A stretch of DNA of 64,000 nt from JBFXIE01 sp050176255 (GTDB taxonomy: Bacteria > Pseudomonadota > Gammaproteobacteria > Burkholderiales > Burkholderiaceae_C). Below, piece after piece: positions 42,627-50,425 of the stretch. Both the position numbers and the translations under genes were made by a program. Within the stretch, counting starts at the first letter, position 1, and each line of letters opens with the position of its first letter. The notes below the pieces were generated by a model, which worked only from the letters and a program-made list of their open reading frames with translations, ran no database searches and had not been told where the DNA came from. The DNA is taken from NCBI RefSeq assembly GCF_050176255.1, contig NZ_JBFXIE010000004.1. One strand, given 5' to 3'.

Positions 42627-44621
42627 TCAATTAGAGTACATCTGGCGCCAACGCTCCTCCGCCTCGCGGCGCTTGCGGTTTTCCACGCAGACCGGGTGGC
42701 TGGCCATGCCGGGCTTCTGGCATTGCTCATGAATGCACATGGGGCGCGCCAGAAAGCTCGCGGACGCGCAGACCTCGTCCGGCCCAGGCGCGCGCGCAGG
42801 CAGCGCTGGGCTTGGCCGCGCGAGCGGCGAAGGCAATGCGCCAGAGGCTGGCTGCGCGGCCACGGGTGGTAACGGCTGCGTCGGCGCCGGTTCGACTGCG
42901 CGGCGCTGGGGCCGCACCTTCGGCGCGGGCAGTGGCGCGCTGGCCAGGCCTGTAGCGAGCGCCGCAGGCGCTGGCGGCAAAGCCGTGGTTTCTTCAGGGG
43001 GCATTACAGCCAGCGATTCAGACGCCGAGGATGCAGGCGGCAGCTCGGGTTTGGCCAATTCGGTGATGATTTCGCTGTCGGGCGTGGGGTAACGCGGTGC
43101 CTGTTCCCGCTGCCCCCACCACAGGCCCGCTGTCACGGCCAAGGCCGCCAAAGATGCCGCCATGGCCCATGCCATGCGCGACTGCCCGCCTGACTGCCCG
43201 CCTTCGCGGCGCCGCGAAGGTGCGTCTTCGGAAGCTGCCGTCACGCCACCGGACTGCACCAAAGACGCGGCAGTGTCTGTGTCCACTGGCGCAGACACCC
43301 CCGCGGCGCGCCGCCGCGCAGGCCGCTGATGCTGCGGGGGGCAGGCTTCTTGGGCGCAGGTGTCAGCAAAAGCCAGCGTGGCAGCGCCATCAGCGTCCAC
43401 CACGGTCTCCTGAAAATCGTGCGGCTGCGCGTGGTCACCCGGCCCCGCGGCAGCCGCGCGGGCAACTGGCAGCGGCGCAGTCATGGCCTGCATCTGCCGC
43501 TGCACAGAGTGCGGCCGGGACGGCTGTGGCGTCGAATGCTGCAGCGGCAAGTCCTGCGGCTGCGACGGTGCCGTGATGTCAATGACCGGCTCGGCCACGC
43601 CTTGCGCATCCTTGCTTGACGGCTCCACCCAGATGTCGCCGAGCTGCGCCCTGAAGTCAAAGGACTCCAGCCCCGCTGGCGCCGATGTCATGCCCATGGT
43701 CTGCAAAAAGGCGTCGATGGACTGAGGCCGCTTCTCGGGCTGCAACGCCAGACATTGCGCGACGGCATCCACAAACGAACGCGAATACTCCACGCCAAAC
43801 TGTTTGCGCACGGTGCGCGCCACGCGCGAGAAAGACACCATGCGATCACGGATCGCGCGCAGCGTGGCAGGCAGCGGGGTGTCGTTGCACAGGCAGCCAT
43901 GCACCACGGCACCCAGCGAATACAGATCGCTCCAGGGCCCGGGCTGCAGGTGGGCGTCTGCGTCCATGTACTGCTCCAGCGGCGCGTAGTTGACCTTGAG
44001 CACGGCGGTGTGTTTTTGACCATGGTCGCTGATCGCCCGGCGCGCGGCGCCCAGATCCAACAGCACCGGTGGCCCCTGATCCTGCAAAAAGATGTTGTCG
44101 GGCGAAATGTCGCGGTGCAGCGTCTGCGCGTCATGCAGCACGCGCAGCGCGCTGGTTACCGACCACAGCACCTTGCGCAGCCAGTCCTCGGGCGGCGGCG
44201 TGCGCATGTGGGCGCGCGCCTGCTTGAGGGTCATGCCGCTGTACAGGGGCATGACCATGTAGGCCGTCTGGTTGGCCTGCCAGAAGCGAAACACCTTGAC
44301 CAGTGACGGGTGGTCAAACTGCGCCAGCAACCGCGCCTCTTCCACAAACGACGCCAGCCCCGCCTGGAACGAAGGCTCGTCCGACACCGAACGCACCCGC
44401 AGCGACTGCCCGTCCACACGCCCGGCCAGCGCCGTAGGCATGTACTCCTTGATCGCCACGAAACGCAGTAGTGAATGGTCAAACGCCTGATAGACCATGC
44501 CGAAACCGCCCACACCCAGCAGCGCCACCACCTCGAACTCATCCAGCCGGGTGCCGGGTGGCAGCGCATCGACGTGGTGCGCGATGCTGGCAGGCGTGGC
44601 TTGTGGAGGAACGACAGACAT
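42627..44621 (-). CDS. Serine/threonine protein kinase with single transmembrane helix
   Basis: A 664-residue Hanks-type kinase. The Gly-rich loop is LLGVGGFGMVYQAFD (from residue 35), the ATP Lys is K58 in VAIKEY, and the catalytic loop is LHRDISPDNIF with D171. The metal motif is DLG (D189) rather than the usual DFG, and KVNYAPLEQY follows in the activation segment. After residue ~330 comes a low-complexity Gln/Ala/Pro linker, a helix near 480-500 (MAWAMAASLAALAVTAGLWW), and a Pro-rich periplasmic part ending in a four-cysteine module (CASASFLARPMCIHEQC, then PGMASHPVC). Its targets are unknown. It may sense envelope state through the Cys module. Confidence 0.92.
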   Translation of the reverse strand: MSVVPPQATPASIAHHVDALPPGTRLDEFEVVALLGVGGFGMVYQAFDHSLLRFVAIKEYMPTALAGRVDGQSLRVRSVSDEPSFQAGLASFVEEARLLAQFDHPSLVKVFRFWQANQTAYMVMPLYSGMTLKQARAHMRTPPPEDWLRKVLWSVTSALRVLHDAQTLHRDISPDNIFLQDQGPPVLLDLGAARRAISDHGQKHTAVLKVNYAPLEQYMDADAHLQPGPWSDLYSLGAVVHGCLCNDTPLPATLRAIRDRMVSFSRVARTVRKQFGVEYSRSFVDAVAQCLALQPEKRPQSIDAFLQTMGMTSAPAGLESFDFRAQLGDIWVEPSSKDAQGVAEPVIDITAPSQPQDLPLQHSTPQPSRPHSVQRQMQAMTAPLPVARAAAAGPGDHAQPHDFQETVVDADGAATLAFADTCAQEACPPQHQRPARRRAAGVSAPVDTDTAASLVQSGGVTAASEDAPSRRREGGQSGGQSRMAWAMAASLAALAVTAGLWWGQREQAPRYPTPDSEIITELAKPELPPASSASESLAVMPPEETTALPPAPAALATGLASAPLPAPKVRPQRRAVEPAPTQPLPPVAAQPASGALPSPLARPSPALPARAPGPDEVCASASFLARPMCIHEQCQKPGMASHPVCVENRKRREAEERWRQMYSN

Positions 44622-44784
44622 GGTGGGAACGTGATCGCGTTGTGCGGCTGACAGGGCCGCCAAAAACAGTGGTCGGGCGGGGGGTGTCAGATTGTGCCCC
44701 GGATGCATGTCGCCAACGCGACCGCGCAACCAGCCAAAGCCACCTGTCCCGCTGCACGGGCCGCCAGGCCGCTACCATGCGCAC

Positions 44785-45681
44785 ATGTTCAGCTATCGCC
44801 ACGCCTTCCATGCAGGCAACCACGCCGACGTGCTCAAGCACACGGTGCTGATTGCCACCCTGCAACACCTTCTACAGAAAGACGCGGCCCTGACCGTGCT
44901 GGACACCCATGCCGGCGCAGGCCTGTACCGGCTGGACGGGGACTACGCCAGCACCAGCGCGGAGTCTGCCGACGGCATCCAGCGCCTGGTGCCGCCCGCC
45001 ACCCCGCCCGCCCTGGCGCCTGCGCTGCAGGCCTATGTGGACATGGTGCGCGCCTTCAACCAGGGCGACGCCACGCGCGTCTATCCCGGCTCGCCCTTCA
45101 TCATCCATCGGCTGCTGCGCGAGCAAGACAAGCTCAAGCTGTTCGAGCTGCATCCCACCGACGCGCGCTCGCTGGCGGGCAACGTGGCGCAACTGGACGC
45201 CGGGCGCCAGGTGGCGGTGCTGCAGGAAGACGGCTTTGAGGGCGTGAAAAAGTTTTTGCCCCCGCCGGCCCGCCGCGCACTCTTGCTGTGCGACCCCAGC
45301 TATGAACTCAAGAGCGACTACGGACGCGTGCAGGACATGGTGCAGGACGCGCTCAAGCGCTTTGCCACGGGCGTGTATGCCGTGTGGTATCCGATCATTC
45401 CGCGCCCCGAGGCGCATGACCTGCCGCGCCGCCTCAAGACCCTGGCCGTCAAGGCCGGCAAGCCCTGGCTGCACGCCACGCTGACGGTCAAGTCCAGCAA
45501 AGTGGGGCCATCGACCGACGGCGAGCCCGGCAAACGGCCCGGCCTGCCGGCCAGCGGCATGTTTTTGATCAACCCGCCCTTCACGCTGCAGGCCGCGCTG
45601 CGCGAGGCCCTGCCGCAGATGGCCGAGCTGCTGGCCCAGGACCGGCATGCCGCCCATGCGCTGGAGTCTGGCGGGGGCTGA
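44785..45681 (+). CDS. rlmJ: 23S rRNA (adenine(2030)-N(6))-methyltransferase RlmJ
   Basis: A 298-residue methyltransferase using SAM. The start at 44785 gives MFSYRHAFHAGNHADVLKHTVL, the invariant RlmJ N-terminus. LTVLDTHAGAGLYRLDG is the SAM site and LLLCDPSYELKSDY the catalytic motif, with DPSY where most relatives have DPPY. GMFLINPPFTL near the C-terminus is typical. It is divergent from the kinase gene. Confidence 0.95.
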   Translation: MFSYRHAFHAGNHADVLKHTVLIATLQHLLQKDAALTVLDTHAGAGLYRLDGDYASTSAESADGIQRLVPPATPPALAPALQAYVDMVRAFNQGDATRVYPGSPFIIHRLLREQDKLKLFELHPTDARSLAGNVAQLDAGRQVAVLQEDGFEGVKKFLPPPARRALLLCDPSYELKSDYGRVQDMVQDALKRFATGVYAVWYPIIPRPEAHDLPRRLKTLAVKAGKPWLHATLTVKSSKVGPSTDGEPGKRPGLPASGMFLINPPFTLQAALREALPQMAELLAQDRHAAHALESGGG

Positions 45682-45708
45682 ACCCGACTGCCGCCAGTCG
45701 GCCCGCCG

Positions 45709-46470
45709 TCACCGGCGTTTGCGCTGCGGCTTGCCCTGCGGCTTGCGTGTGCTGGCAGCCTTGCGCGGCGCGGGTTGCTGCAGGGCCTGTTCGGCATTGC
45801 GCGCATCCAGCCCCAGGCGGGCGCCCTCGATGGGTTGCTCCAGGCTATCGGGGCAGGACTCCTCGTCGGCGCCCAGCTGCCACAGCTCCACCGGCTTGAT
45901 GCCCAGCCCCACCATGCCCAGCTCTTCGGCGGCAGCGCGGCTCAGGTCGATGATGCGCCCGGGCGTGAACGGCCCGCGGTCGTTCACGCGCACGATGACC
46001 GTGCGGCCATTGACCAGGCTGCGCACACACAGGCGCGCGCCAAAAGGCAGGCTGCGGTGCGCGGCGGTGAATTCATCACGGTCATAGCGCTCGCCGTTGG
46101 CGGTGCGCCGCCCGTGCAGGCTGTCGGCATACCAGGACGCCACGCCGCTGGCCAGCAGCACCGGCGGCTCCGGCTCCAGCAGGCGCAAGGCGGGCTCGCC
46201 CGGGCCCTCGCCCGGCGCGCGCCCGGGCTTGAGCCGCAGCGCGGGCGTGGCACGGCCTTCCTGCTCGATCAGCCGGGGGCGTGCCAGTGAGGGCGTTGGC
46301 GCCGCAGCCTGTGGCGATGCAGCAGCGGTGGGCGGCGCAGGCGCAGTCTCCGCAAGAGGCTGCGGTGCAGCGCAGCCCGCGAGGGCTGCCGCCACAAGCG
46401 CAGCGCCGCCCGCTGCAGGCAGCACACGCGCGGACAGACAGCGCGATAAAAAGTGGGACAGGCGGGACAT
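45709..46470 (-). CDS. rlpA: Septal ring lytic transglycosylase RlpA family lipoprotein
   Basis: A 253-residue outer-membrane lipoprotein, ATG at 46470 (a GTG three codons earlier is also open). The signal ends in a lipobox, LAGC. After an Ala/Pro-rich linker, the double-psi beta-barrel has ASWYADSLHGRRTANGERYD and VRVNDRGPFTPGRIIDLS, with the catalytic Asp in NDRGPF. The last 40 residues are basic and unstructured; there is no SPOR domain. RlpA cleaves denuded glycan strands in septal peptidoglycan. A very stable hairpin lies just before its start. Confidence 0.92.
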   Translation of the reverse strand: MSRLSHFLSRCLSARVLPAAGGAALVAAALAGCAAPQPLAETAPAPPTAAASPQAAAPTPSLARPRLIEQEGRATPALRLKPGRAPGEGPGEPALRLLEPEPPVLLASGVASWYADSLHGRRTANGERYDRDEFTAAHRSLPFGARLCVRSLVNGRTVIVRVNDRGPFTPGRIIDLSRAAAEELGMVGLGIKPVELWQLGADEESCPDSLEQPIEGARLGLDARNAEQALQQPAPRKAASTRKPQGKPQRKRR

Positions 46471-46485
46471 GCCGCGCACTGTAAC

Positions 46486-46538
46486 GCCCCGCCGCCGCCC
46501 CGCGCCCAGCCCCTGCCGGGCGCGGGGCGGCGGCGGGC
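46486..46538 (-). other. Very GC-rich 20-bp hairpin between metF and rlpA
   Basis: The arms CCCCGCCGCCGCCCCGCGCC (46,487-46,506) and GGCGCGGGGCGGCGGCGGG (46,519-46,537) pair almost perfectly with a loop of about 10 bases. There is no U-tract, so it is not a standard terminator. It ends about 15 bases before the rlpA ATG, which suggests that it limits ribosome access or blocks read-through from metF. Confidence 0.7.
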
Positions 46539-46548
46539 GCTGCGGGCG

Positions 46549-47388
46549 CTACAGCCCGAGGCGCTCGCAAATTTCCAGCGTGACCGCGCTCTGGTTCATG
46601 GTGTAGAAGTGCAGCCCCGGCACGCCTGCGTTGCGCAGCTGGTCGCACAGGTCGGTCACCACGTCCAGGCCGAAGGCGCGGATGGACGCCGCGTCATCGC
46701 CAAAGGCCTGCAGCCGCAGCCGGATCCAGCGCGGCACCTCGGCGCCGCAGGCGTCGGAAAAGCGCAGCAGCTGCGACGCGCCCGTGATCGGCATGATGCC
46801 CGGCACCACCGGCACGTCGGCGCCCAGCTTGTGCGCGTCATCAACGAAGCGAAAGTACGCGTCGCTGTTGAAGAAATACTGCGTGATGGCGCTGTCGGCG
46901 CCCGCGCGCACCTTGGTGGCGAAGGCCTGCAGATCCGCCTCGGGCGACTTGGCCTGGGGGTGGACTTCGGGGTAGGCCGCCACTTCGATATGGAAATCGC
47001 GCCCCGTCTCGGTGCGGATAAAGGCCACCAGATCGCTGGCGTACTGGAACTCGCCACCCAGCCCGTAGCCGCTGGGCAGGTCGCCGCGCAGCGCCACCAG
47101 GCGCGTCACGCCCATGGCCTTGAGCTCGGCGAGCTGCTCGCGCACGCTGGCGCGTGTGGCGCCGATGCACGAAAAATGCGACGCCGCGCTCACGCCCTCG
47201 GCCAGAATTTCGCGCACGGTGTTGAAGGTGCCCGCCTGCGTGGAGCCGCCCGCGCCGTAGGTGACCGAGCAAAACTGCGGCCGGCGCACATACAGCTGCT
47301 GGCGCACGGCGCGCAGCTTGTCCGCGCCCTCGGGGGTCTTGGGCGGGAAGAATTCAAAACTGACCGGTAAGGCCATGGAAAGGCTCAT
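46549..47388 (-). CDS. metF: 5,10-methylenetetrahydrofolate reductase
   Basis: A 279-residue flavoenzyme making 5-methyl-THF for methionine synthesis. The ATG at 47388 is preceded by AAGGAGG. VSFEFFPPKTPEGADKL is the family start; RPQFCSVTYGAGGST, LVALRGDLPSG, HIEVAAYPEVHP, and ITQYFFNSDAYFRFVDD follow in order. It overlaps the tlyA stop as ATGA, so the two are translationally linked. Together with ahcY this is the methyl-cycle cluster. Confidence 0.97.
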   Translation of the reverse strand: MSLSMALPVSFEFFPPKTPEGADKLRAVRQQLYVRRPQFCSVTYGAGGSTQAGTFNTVREILAEGVSAASHFSCIGATRASVREQLAELKAMGVTRLVALRGDLPSGYGLGGEFQYASDLVAFIRTETGRDFHIEVAAYPEVHPQAKSPEADLQAFATKVRAGADSAITQYFFNSDAYFRFVDDAHKLGADVPVVPGIMPITGASQLLRFSDACGAEVPRWIRLRLQAFGDDAASIRAFGLDVVTDLCDQLRNAGVPGLHFYTMNQSAVTLEICERLGL

Positions 47389-48383
47389 GCCTTCCTCCTT
47401 GCATGGATGAAAAATTCGCGGTTGCCGTCGCCGCCCTCGATGGGGCTGTCCAGCCAGGCCAGCACCTGCAGCCCCAGACCGTCGCAGCATTCGCGGATGC
47501 GCTGCTCCACCTGGGCGTACAGCTGCACATCGCGCACGATGCCGCCCTTGCCCACCTGGCCGGGCTGCAGCTCGAACTGGGGCTTGACCAGCATCAGCAG
47601 CTGGCCCTGGTCTTTGAGCAGCGGCACCAGCGCGGGCAGCACCAGCGTGAGCGAGATGAAAGACAGGTCACCCGTGACCAGATCAAACGCCGGTGTGATG
47701 TCCACACCCTCGGTGCCGGCGCGGCGGCGGCGCTGCACCGGCAGCGCGCCCTCGGCGCGAGCTTTGGCCTTGGCGGCGCGCTCGGCCTTGAAGTGCTCGA
47801 TCTCGTGTTCCTTGGCGTCGCCGCTGTCGTCGTACTCGTCGTCCACCAGACCGCCGTTGCGCATCCAGGCATAGGGCGCCTGGGGCTGGGTCTCGTTGTC
47901 TTCTTCGTCCTCGATGACTTCGGACAGTGCAAGGTCGCAAGCCTGGCGCAGCACATCGGGCGTCAGGGCGCGGGCATTCACACCCTCCACGCAGACCACG
48001 CGCGCGTCGTGGCGCAGGCGCTCGTGCAGCTGGCCGTGGCCCACGTCCACGCCAATCACCTGCGCCGCGCCGCGCTGCAGCAGGCAGTCGGTGAATCCGC
48101 CGGTGCTCTGGCCCACGTCCAGGCAGCGCAGGCCGGCCGGGTCCACGCCCGCGGCGACCAGCGCGCCCTCCAGCTTGAGGCCGCCGCGCGAGAGGTACCT
48201 GGCCTCGGCCGCGTCCAGCAACTGCACTTCGGCAACATCAGGAATGTCGTCGCCATTCTTGGCCACCTTTTGCCACGGTGTCAGCGGCGACAGCCGCCAC
48301 TGCACGCCCGCGGCAATCAGCCGCTGGGCCTGCGAGCGGGTGCTGGCATGGCCACGCTCCACCAAAAACACGTCTGCGCGCAT
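47385..48383 (-). CDS. TlyA family RNA methyltransferase with extra acidic/basic insert
   Basis: A 332-residue protein, longer than the usual 245-275. Residues 1-60 are an S4 domain (MRADVFLVERGHASTRSQAQRLI). The FtsJ-type methyltransferase follows: SRGGLKLEGAL, the SAM site CLDVGQSTGGFTDCLLQRGA, then LVTGDLSFISLTLVLPAL and LVKPQFELQPGQVGKGGIVRD. Between residues ~154 and ~230 lies an insert rich in Glu/Asp and then in Lys/Arg (EVIEDEEDNETQ, EYDDSGDAKEHEIEHFKAE, PVQRRRRAG). TlyA methylates ribosomal RNA 2'-O positions. It has been called hemolysin, which is not supported here. What the insert does is unknown. Confidence 0.92.
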   Translation of the reverse strand: MRADVFLVERGHASTRSQAQRLIAAGVQWRLSPLTPWQKVAKNGDDIPDVAEVQLLDAAEARYLSRGGLKLEGALVAAGVDPAGLRCLDVGQSTGGFTDCLLQRGAAQVIGVDVGHGQLHERLRHDARVVCVEGVNARALTPDVLRQACDLALSEVIEDEEDNETQPQAPYAWMRNGGLVDDEYDDSGDAKEHEIEHFKAERAAKAKARAEGALPVQRRRRAGTEGVDITPAFDLVTGDLSFISLTLVLPALVPLLKDQGQLLMLVKPQFELQPGQVGKGGIVRDVQLYAQVEQRIRECCDGLGLQVLAWLDSPIEGGDGNREFFIHARRKA

Positions 48384-48424
48384 GGCGCTGCTCCTTGGAA
48401 TGACTGCCTTGAAAACCAGAACAT

Positions 48425-48474
48425 CAAAAACAATAGCTGCCTGCGCTTGCTGTGCATGGGCTGGATGCCAATTT
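48425..48474 (-). repeat. Dispersed ~50-bp repeat, copy 1
   Basis: Read on the minus strand it has AGCCC, eight variable bases, then CAAGCGC followed by GGCAGCTATTG, flanked by AAAT and TTTTTGAT. This is the shared layout of all five copies. It lies in the gap between ahcY and tlyA. Confidence 0.7.
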
Positions 48475-48589
48475 GGTCTTGAATGACGACAGGATATGGC
48501 TCTGTCCGGCAGCCCTCACCCCCTTCCAAGGGGATAGGGAGCGACACCACCACCGCAACAAGCGTGCGGGGCGGGCACATCGTCAAAGC

Positions 48590-48636
48590 AAATCAGCCTC
48601 AAGCCCTTACGGGACAAGCGTCAGCAGCTATCAAAT
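48590..48636 (+). repeat. Dispersed ~50-bp repeat, copy 2
   Basis: AAATCAGCCTCAAGCCC, eight bases, then GACAAGCG type core (CAAGCGTCAGCAGCTATC). It is in the opposite orientation to copy 1 and ends eight bases from the ahcY stop codon. Confidence 0.75.
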
Positions 48637-48644
48637 CTGATGCA

Positions 48645-50072
48645 TCAATAGCGGTAGGTATCGGGCTTGTAAGGGCCGTTCTTGTCCACGCCGATGTAGG
48701 CGGCCTGCTCGTCGCTCAGGGTGGTGAGCATGGCCCCCACTTTCTTGAGGTGCAGGCGCGCCACCTTCTCGTCCAGGTGCTTGGGCAGCACATAGACCTT
48801 GCCGGCCTGGTAGCGGTCGGAATGGCAGAACAGCTCGATCTGCGCAATCGTCTGGTTGGCAAAGCTGCTGCTCATCACAAAGCTGGGGTGGCCGGTGGCG
48901 CAGCCCAGGTTCACCAGGCGGCCCTTGGCCAGCATGATGATCTTTTTGCCGTCAGGGAAGATGATGTGGTCCACCTGGGGCTTGATCTCTTCCCACTGGT
49001 ATTTTTCAACCGAGGCGATGTCGATCTCGTTGTCAAAGTGGCCGATGTTGCAGACGATGGCCTGATCTTTCATGGCCGCCATGTGGTCGTGGGTGATGAC
49101 GTGCTTGTTGCCAGTGGCGGTGACGAAGATGTCGGCCTTGTCGGCGGCGTATTCCATGGTCACCACCTTGAAGCCCTCCATCGCGGCCTGCAGGGCGTTG
49201 ATGGGGTCGATCTCGGTCACCCACACCTGGGCGCTCAGCGCGCGCAGCGCCTGGGCGCTGCCCTTGCCCACGTCGCCGTAGCCCGCCACCACGGCCACCT
49301 TGCCGGCAATCATCACGTCGGTGGCGCGCTTGATGCCGTCCACCAGCGATTCGCGGCAGCCGTACAGGTTGTCAAACTTGCTCTTGGTGACCGAGTCGTT
49401 CACGTTGATGGCGCGAAACAGCAGCTCGCCGCGGGCGCTCATCTCGTTGAGGCGGTGCACGCCCGTCGTCGTTTCTTCGGTCACGCCGATGATCTCGGCG
49501 CTCTTGCGGCTGTACCAGGTGGGGTCTTGCGCCAGCCTGGCGCGGATGGCGGCAAACAGCACGCGCTCTTCCTCGCTGCCGGGGTTGGCCAGCACGGATG
49601 CGTCTTTCTCGGCGCGCTGGCCCAGGTGCATCAGCAGCGTGGCGTCGCCGCCGTCATCCAGGATCATGTTGGGGCCTTCGCCTTCACTGCCCTTGGGGCC
49701 GAAGTCGAAGATGCGGTGGGTGTAGTCCCAGTAGTCCTGCAGCGACTCGCCCTTGATGGCAAACACCGGCGTGCCGGTGGCGGCGATCGCGGCGGCAGCG
49801 TGGTCTTGCGTGGAGAAGATGTTGCACGACGCCCAGCGCACCTGCGCGCCCAGGGCCTGCAGCGTCTCGATCAGCACGGCCGTCTGAATGGTCATGTGCA
49901 GCGAGCCGGTGATGCGCGCGCCCCTCAAAGGTTGGGCGGCGGCAAACTCGTCGCGGATCGCCATCAGGCCGGGCATCTCGGTCTCGGCAATCTTGATTTC
50001 CTTGCGGCCCCAGGCGGCCAGGGAGATGTCGGCAATCGCGGATTCGGGGGTGTGCTTGAGGACAGCGCTCAT
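48645..50072 (-). CDS. ahcY: Adenosylhomocysteinase
   Basis: A 475-residue NAD-dependent enzyme that splits S-adenosylhomocysteine into adenosine and homocysteine, clearing the inhibitor left by methyltransferases. The ATG at 50072 has AAGGA seven bases upstream. Motifs include ITGSLHMTIQTAVLIETL, WASCNIFSTQDHAAAAI, the Rossmann VAGYGDVGKGSA and the closing DKNGPYKPDTYRY. It is preceded by an SAH riboswitch, so its product's substrate controls it. Confidence 0.97.
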   Translation of the reverse strand: MSAVLKHTPESAIADISLAAWGRKEIKIAETEMPGLMAIRDEFAAAQPLRGARITGSLHMTIQTAVLIETLQALGAQVRWASCNIFSTQDHAAAAIAATGTPVFAIKGESLQDYWDYTHRIFDFGPKGSEGEGPNMILDDGGDATLLMHLGQRAEKDASVLANPGSEEERVLFAAIRARLAQDPTWYSRKSAEIIGVTEETTTGVHRLNEMSARGELLFRAINVNDSVTKSKFDNLYGCRESLVDGIKRATDVMIAGKVAVVAGYGDVGKGSAQALRALSAQVWVTEIDPINALQAAMEGFKVVTMEYAADKADIFVTATGNKHVITHDHMAAMKDQAIVCNIGHFDNEIDIASVEKYQWEEIKPQVDHIIFPDGKKIIMLAKGRLVNLGCATGHPSFVMSSSFANQTIAQIELFCHSDRYQAGKVYVLPKHLDEKVARLHLKKVGAMLTTLSDEQAAYIGVDKNGPYKPDTYRY

Positions 50073-50145
50073 GGTGGTTTCCTTCATGAAAGTCTGAAAA
50101 AACCGCGCCTGTCGGGGGATGCAACTCACCGCACCGCAAGGCGTG

Positions 50146-50228
50146 GGTGAGCGTCGTTGCTGTGGGGGGGTAACTTCCGAGCCTCGCGCCCCGCCTTGCT
50201 GGGGGACGCTGCAACGCTCCTCGGAAGC
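50146..50228 (-). ncRNA. S-adenosylhomocysteine (SAH) riboswitch
   Basis: On the minus strand, 75 bases upstream of ahcY, CTTCCGAGGAGCGTTGCAGC begins the motif. A GC stem (CCCC...GGGG) follows, then GAGGCTCGGAAG closes P1 against TTCCGAG. ACGCTCACC at 50,146-50,154 completes the pseudoknot element. This matches the order of conserved pieces I know for the SAH riboswitch of beta- and gammaproteobacteria. After it, CTCACC and GGTGAG flanking a short loop could form the alternative stem. High SAH should switch ahcY on. Confidence 0.88.
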
Positions 50229-50425
50229 CGCCATTTTAGCCGACTGGCTCGGACAAAGAGGCAATCCGGGGTCACTGAACTGACATGCCTGCGCGATTCA
50301 ATCAGGCCCAGCTTTGGTCGGCACCGCCATGCACTTTTACGAATTCTGCGAACCAGCGCCCCGCAGTCCAGCCCTGCACTCGAAAAGAGAAACCCTTTGA
50401 CGTGAAGCCAGCGCCACTCTCTTCC

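Noticed and set aside
48384..48644. Possible gene between ahcY and tlyA (a holin-like gene is often found there in relatives, by recall)
   Set aside because: No frame with start, ribosome binding site or membrane segments; the gap is largely made of two repeat copies.
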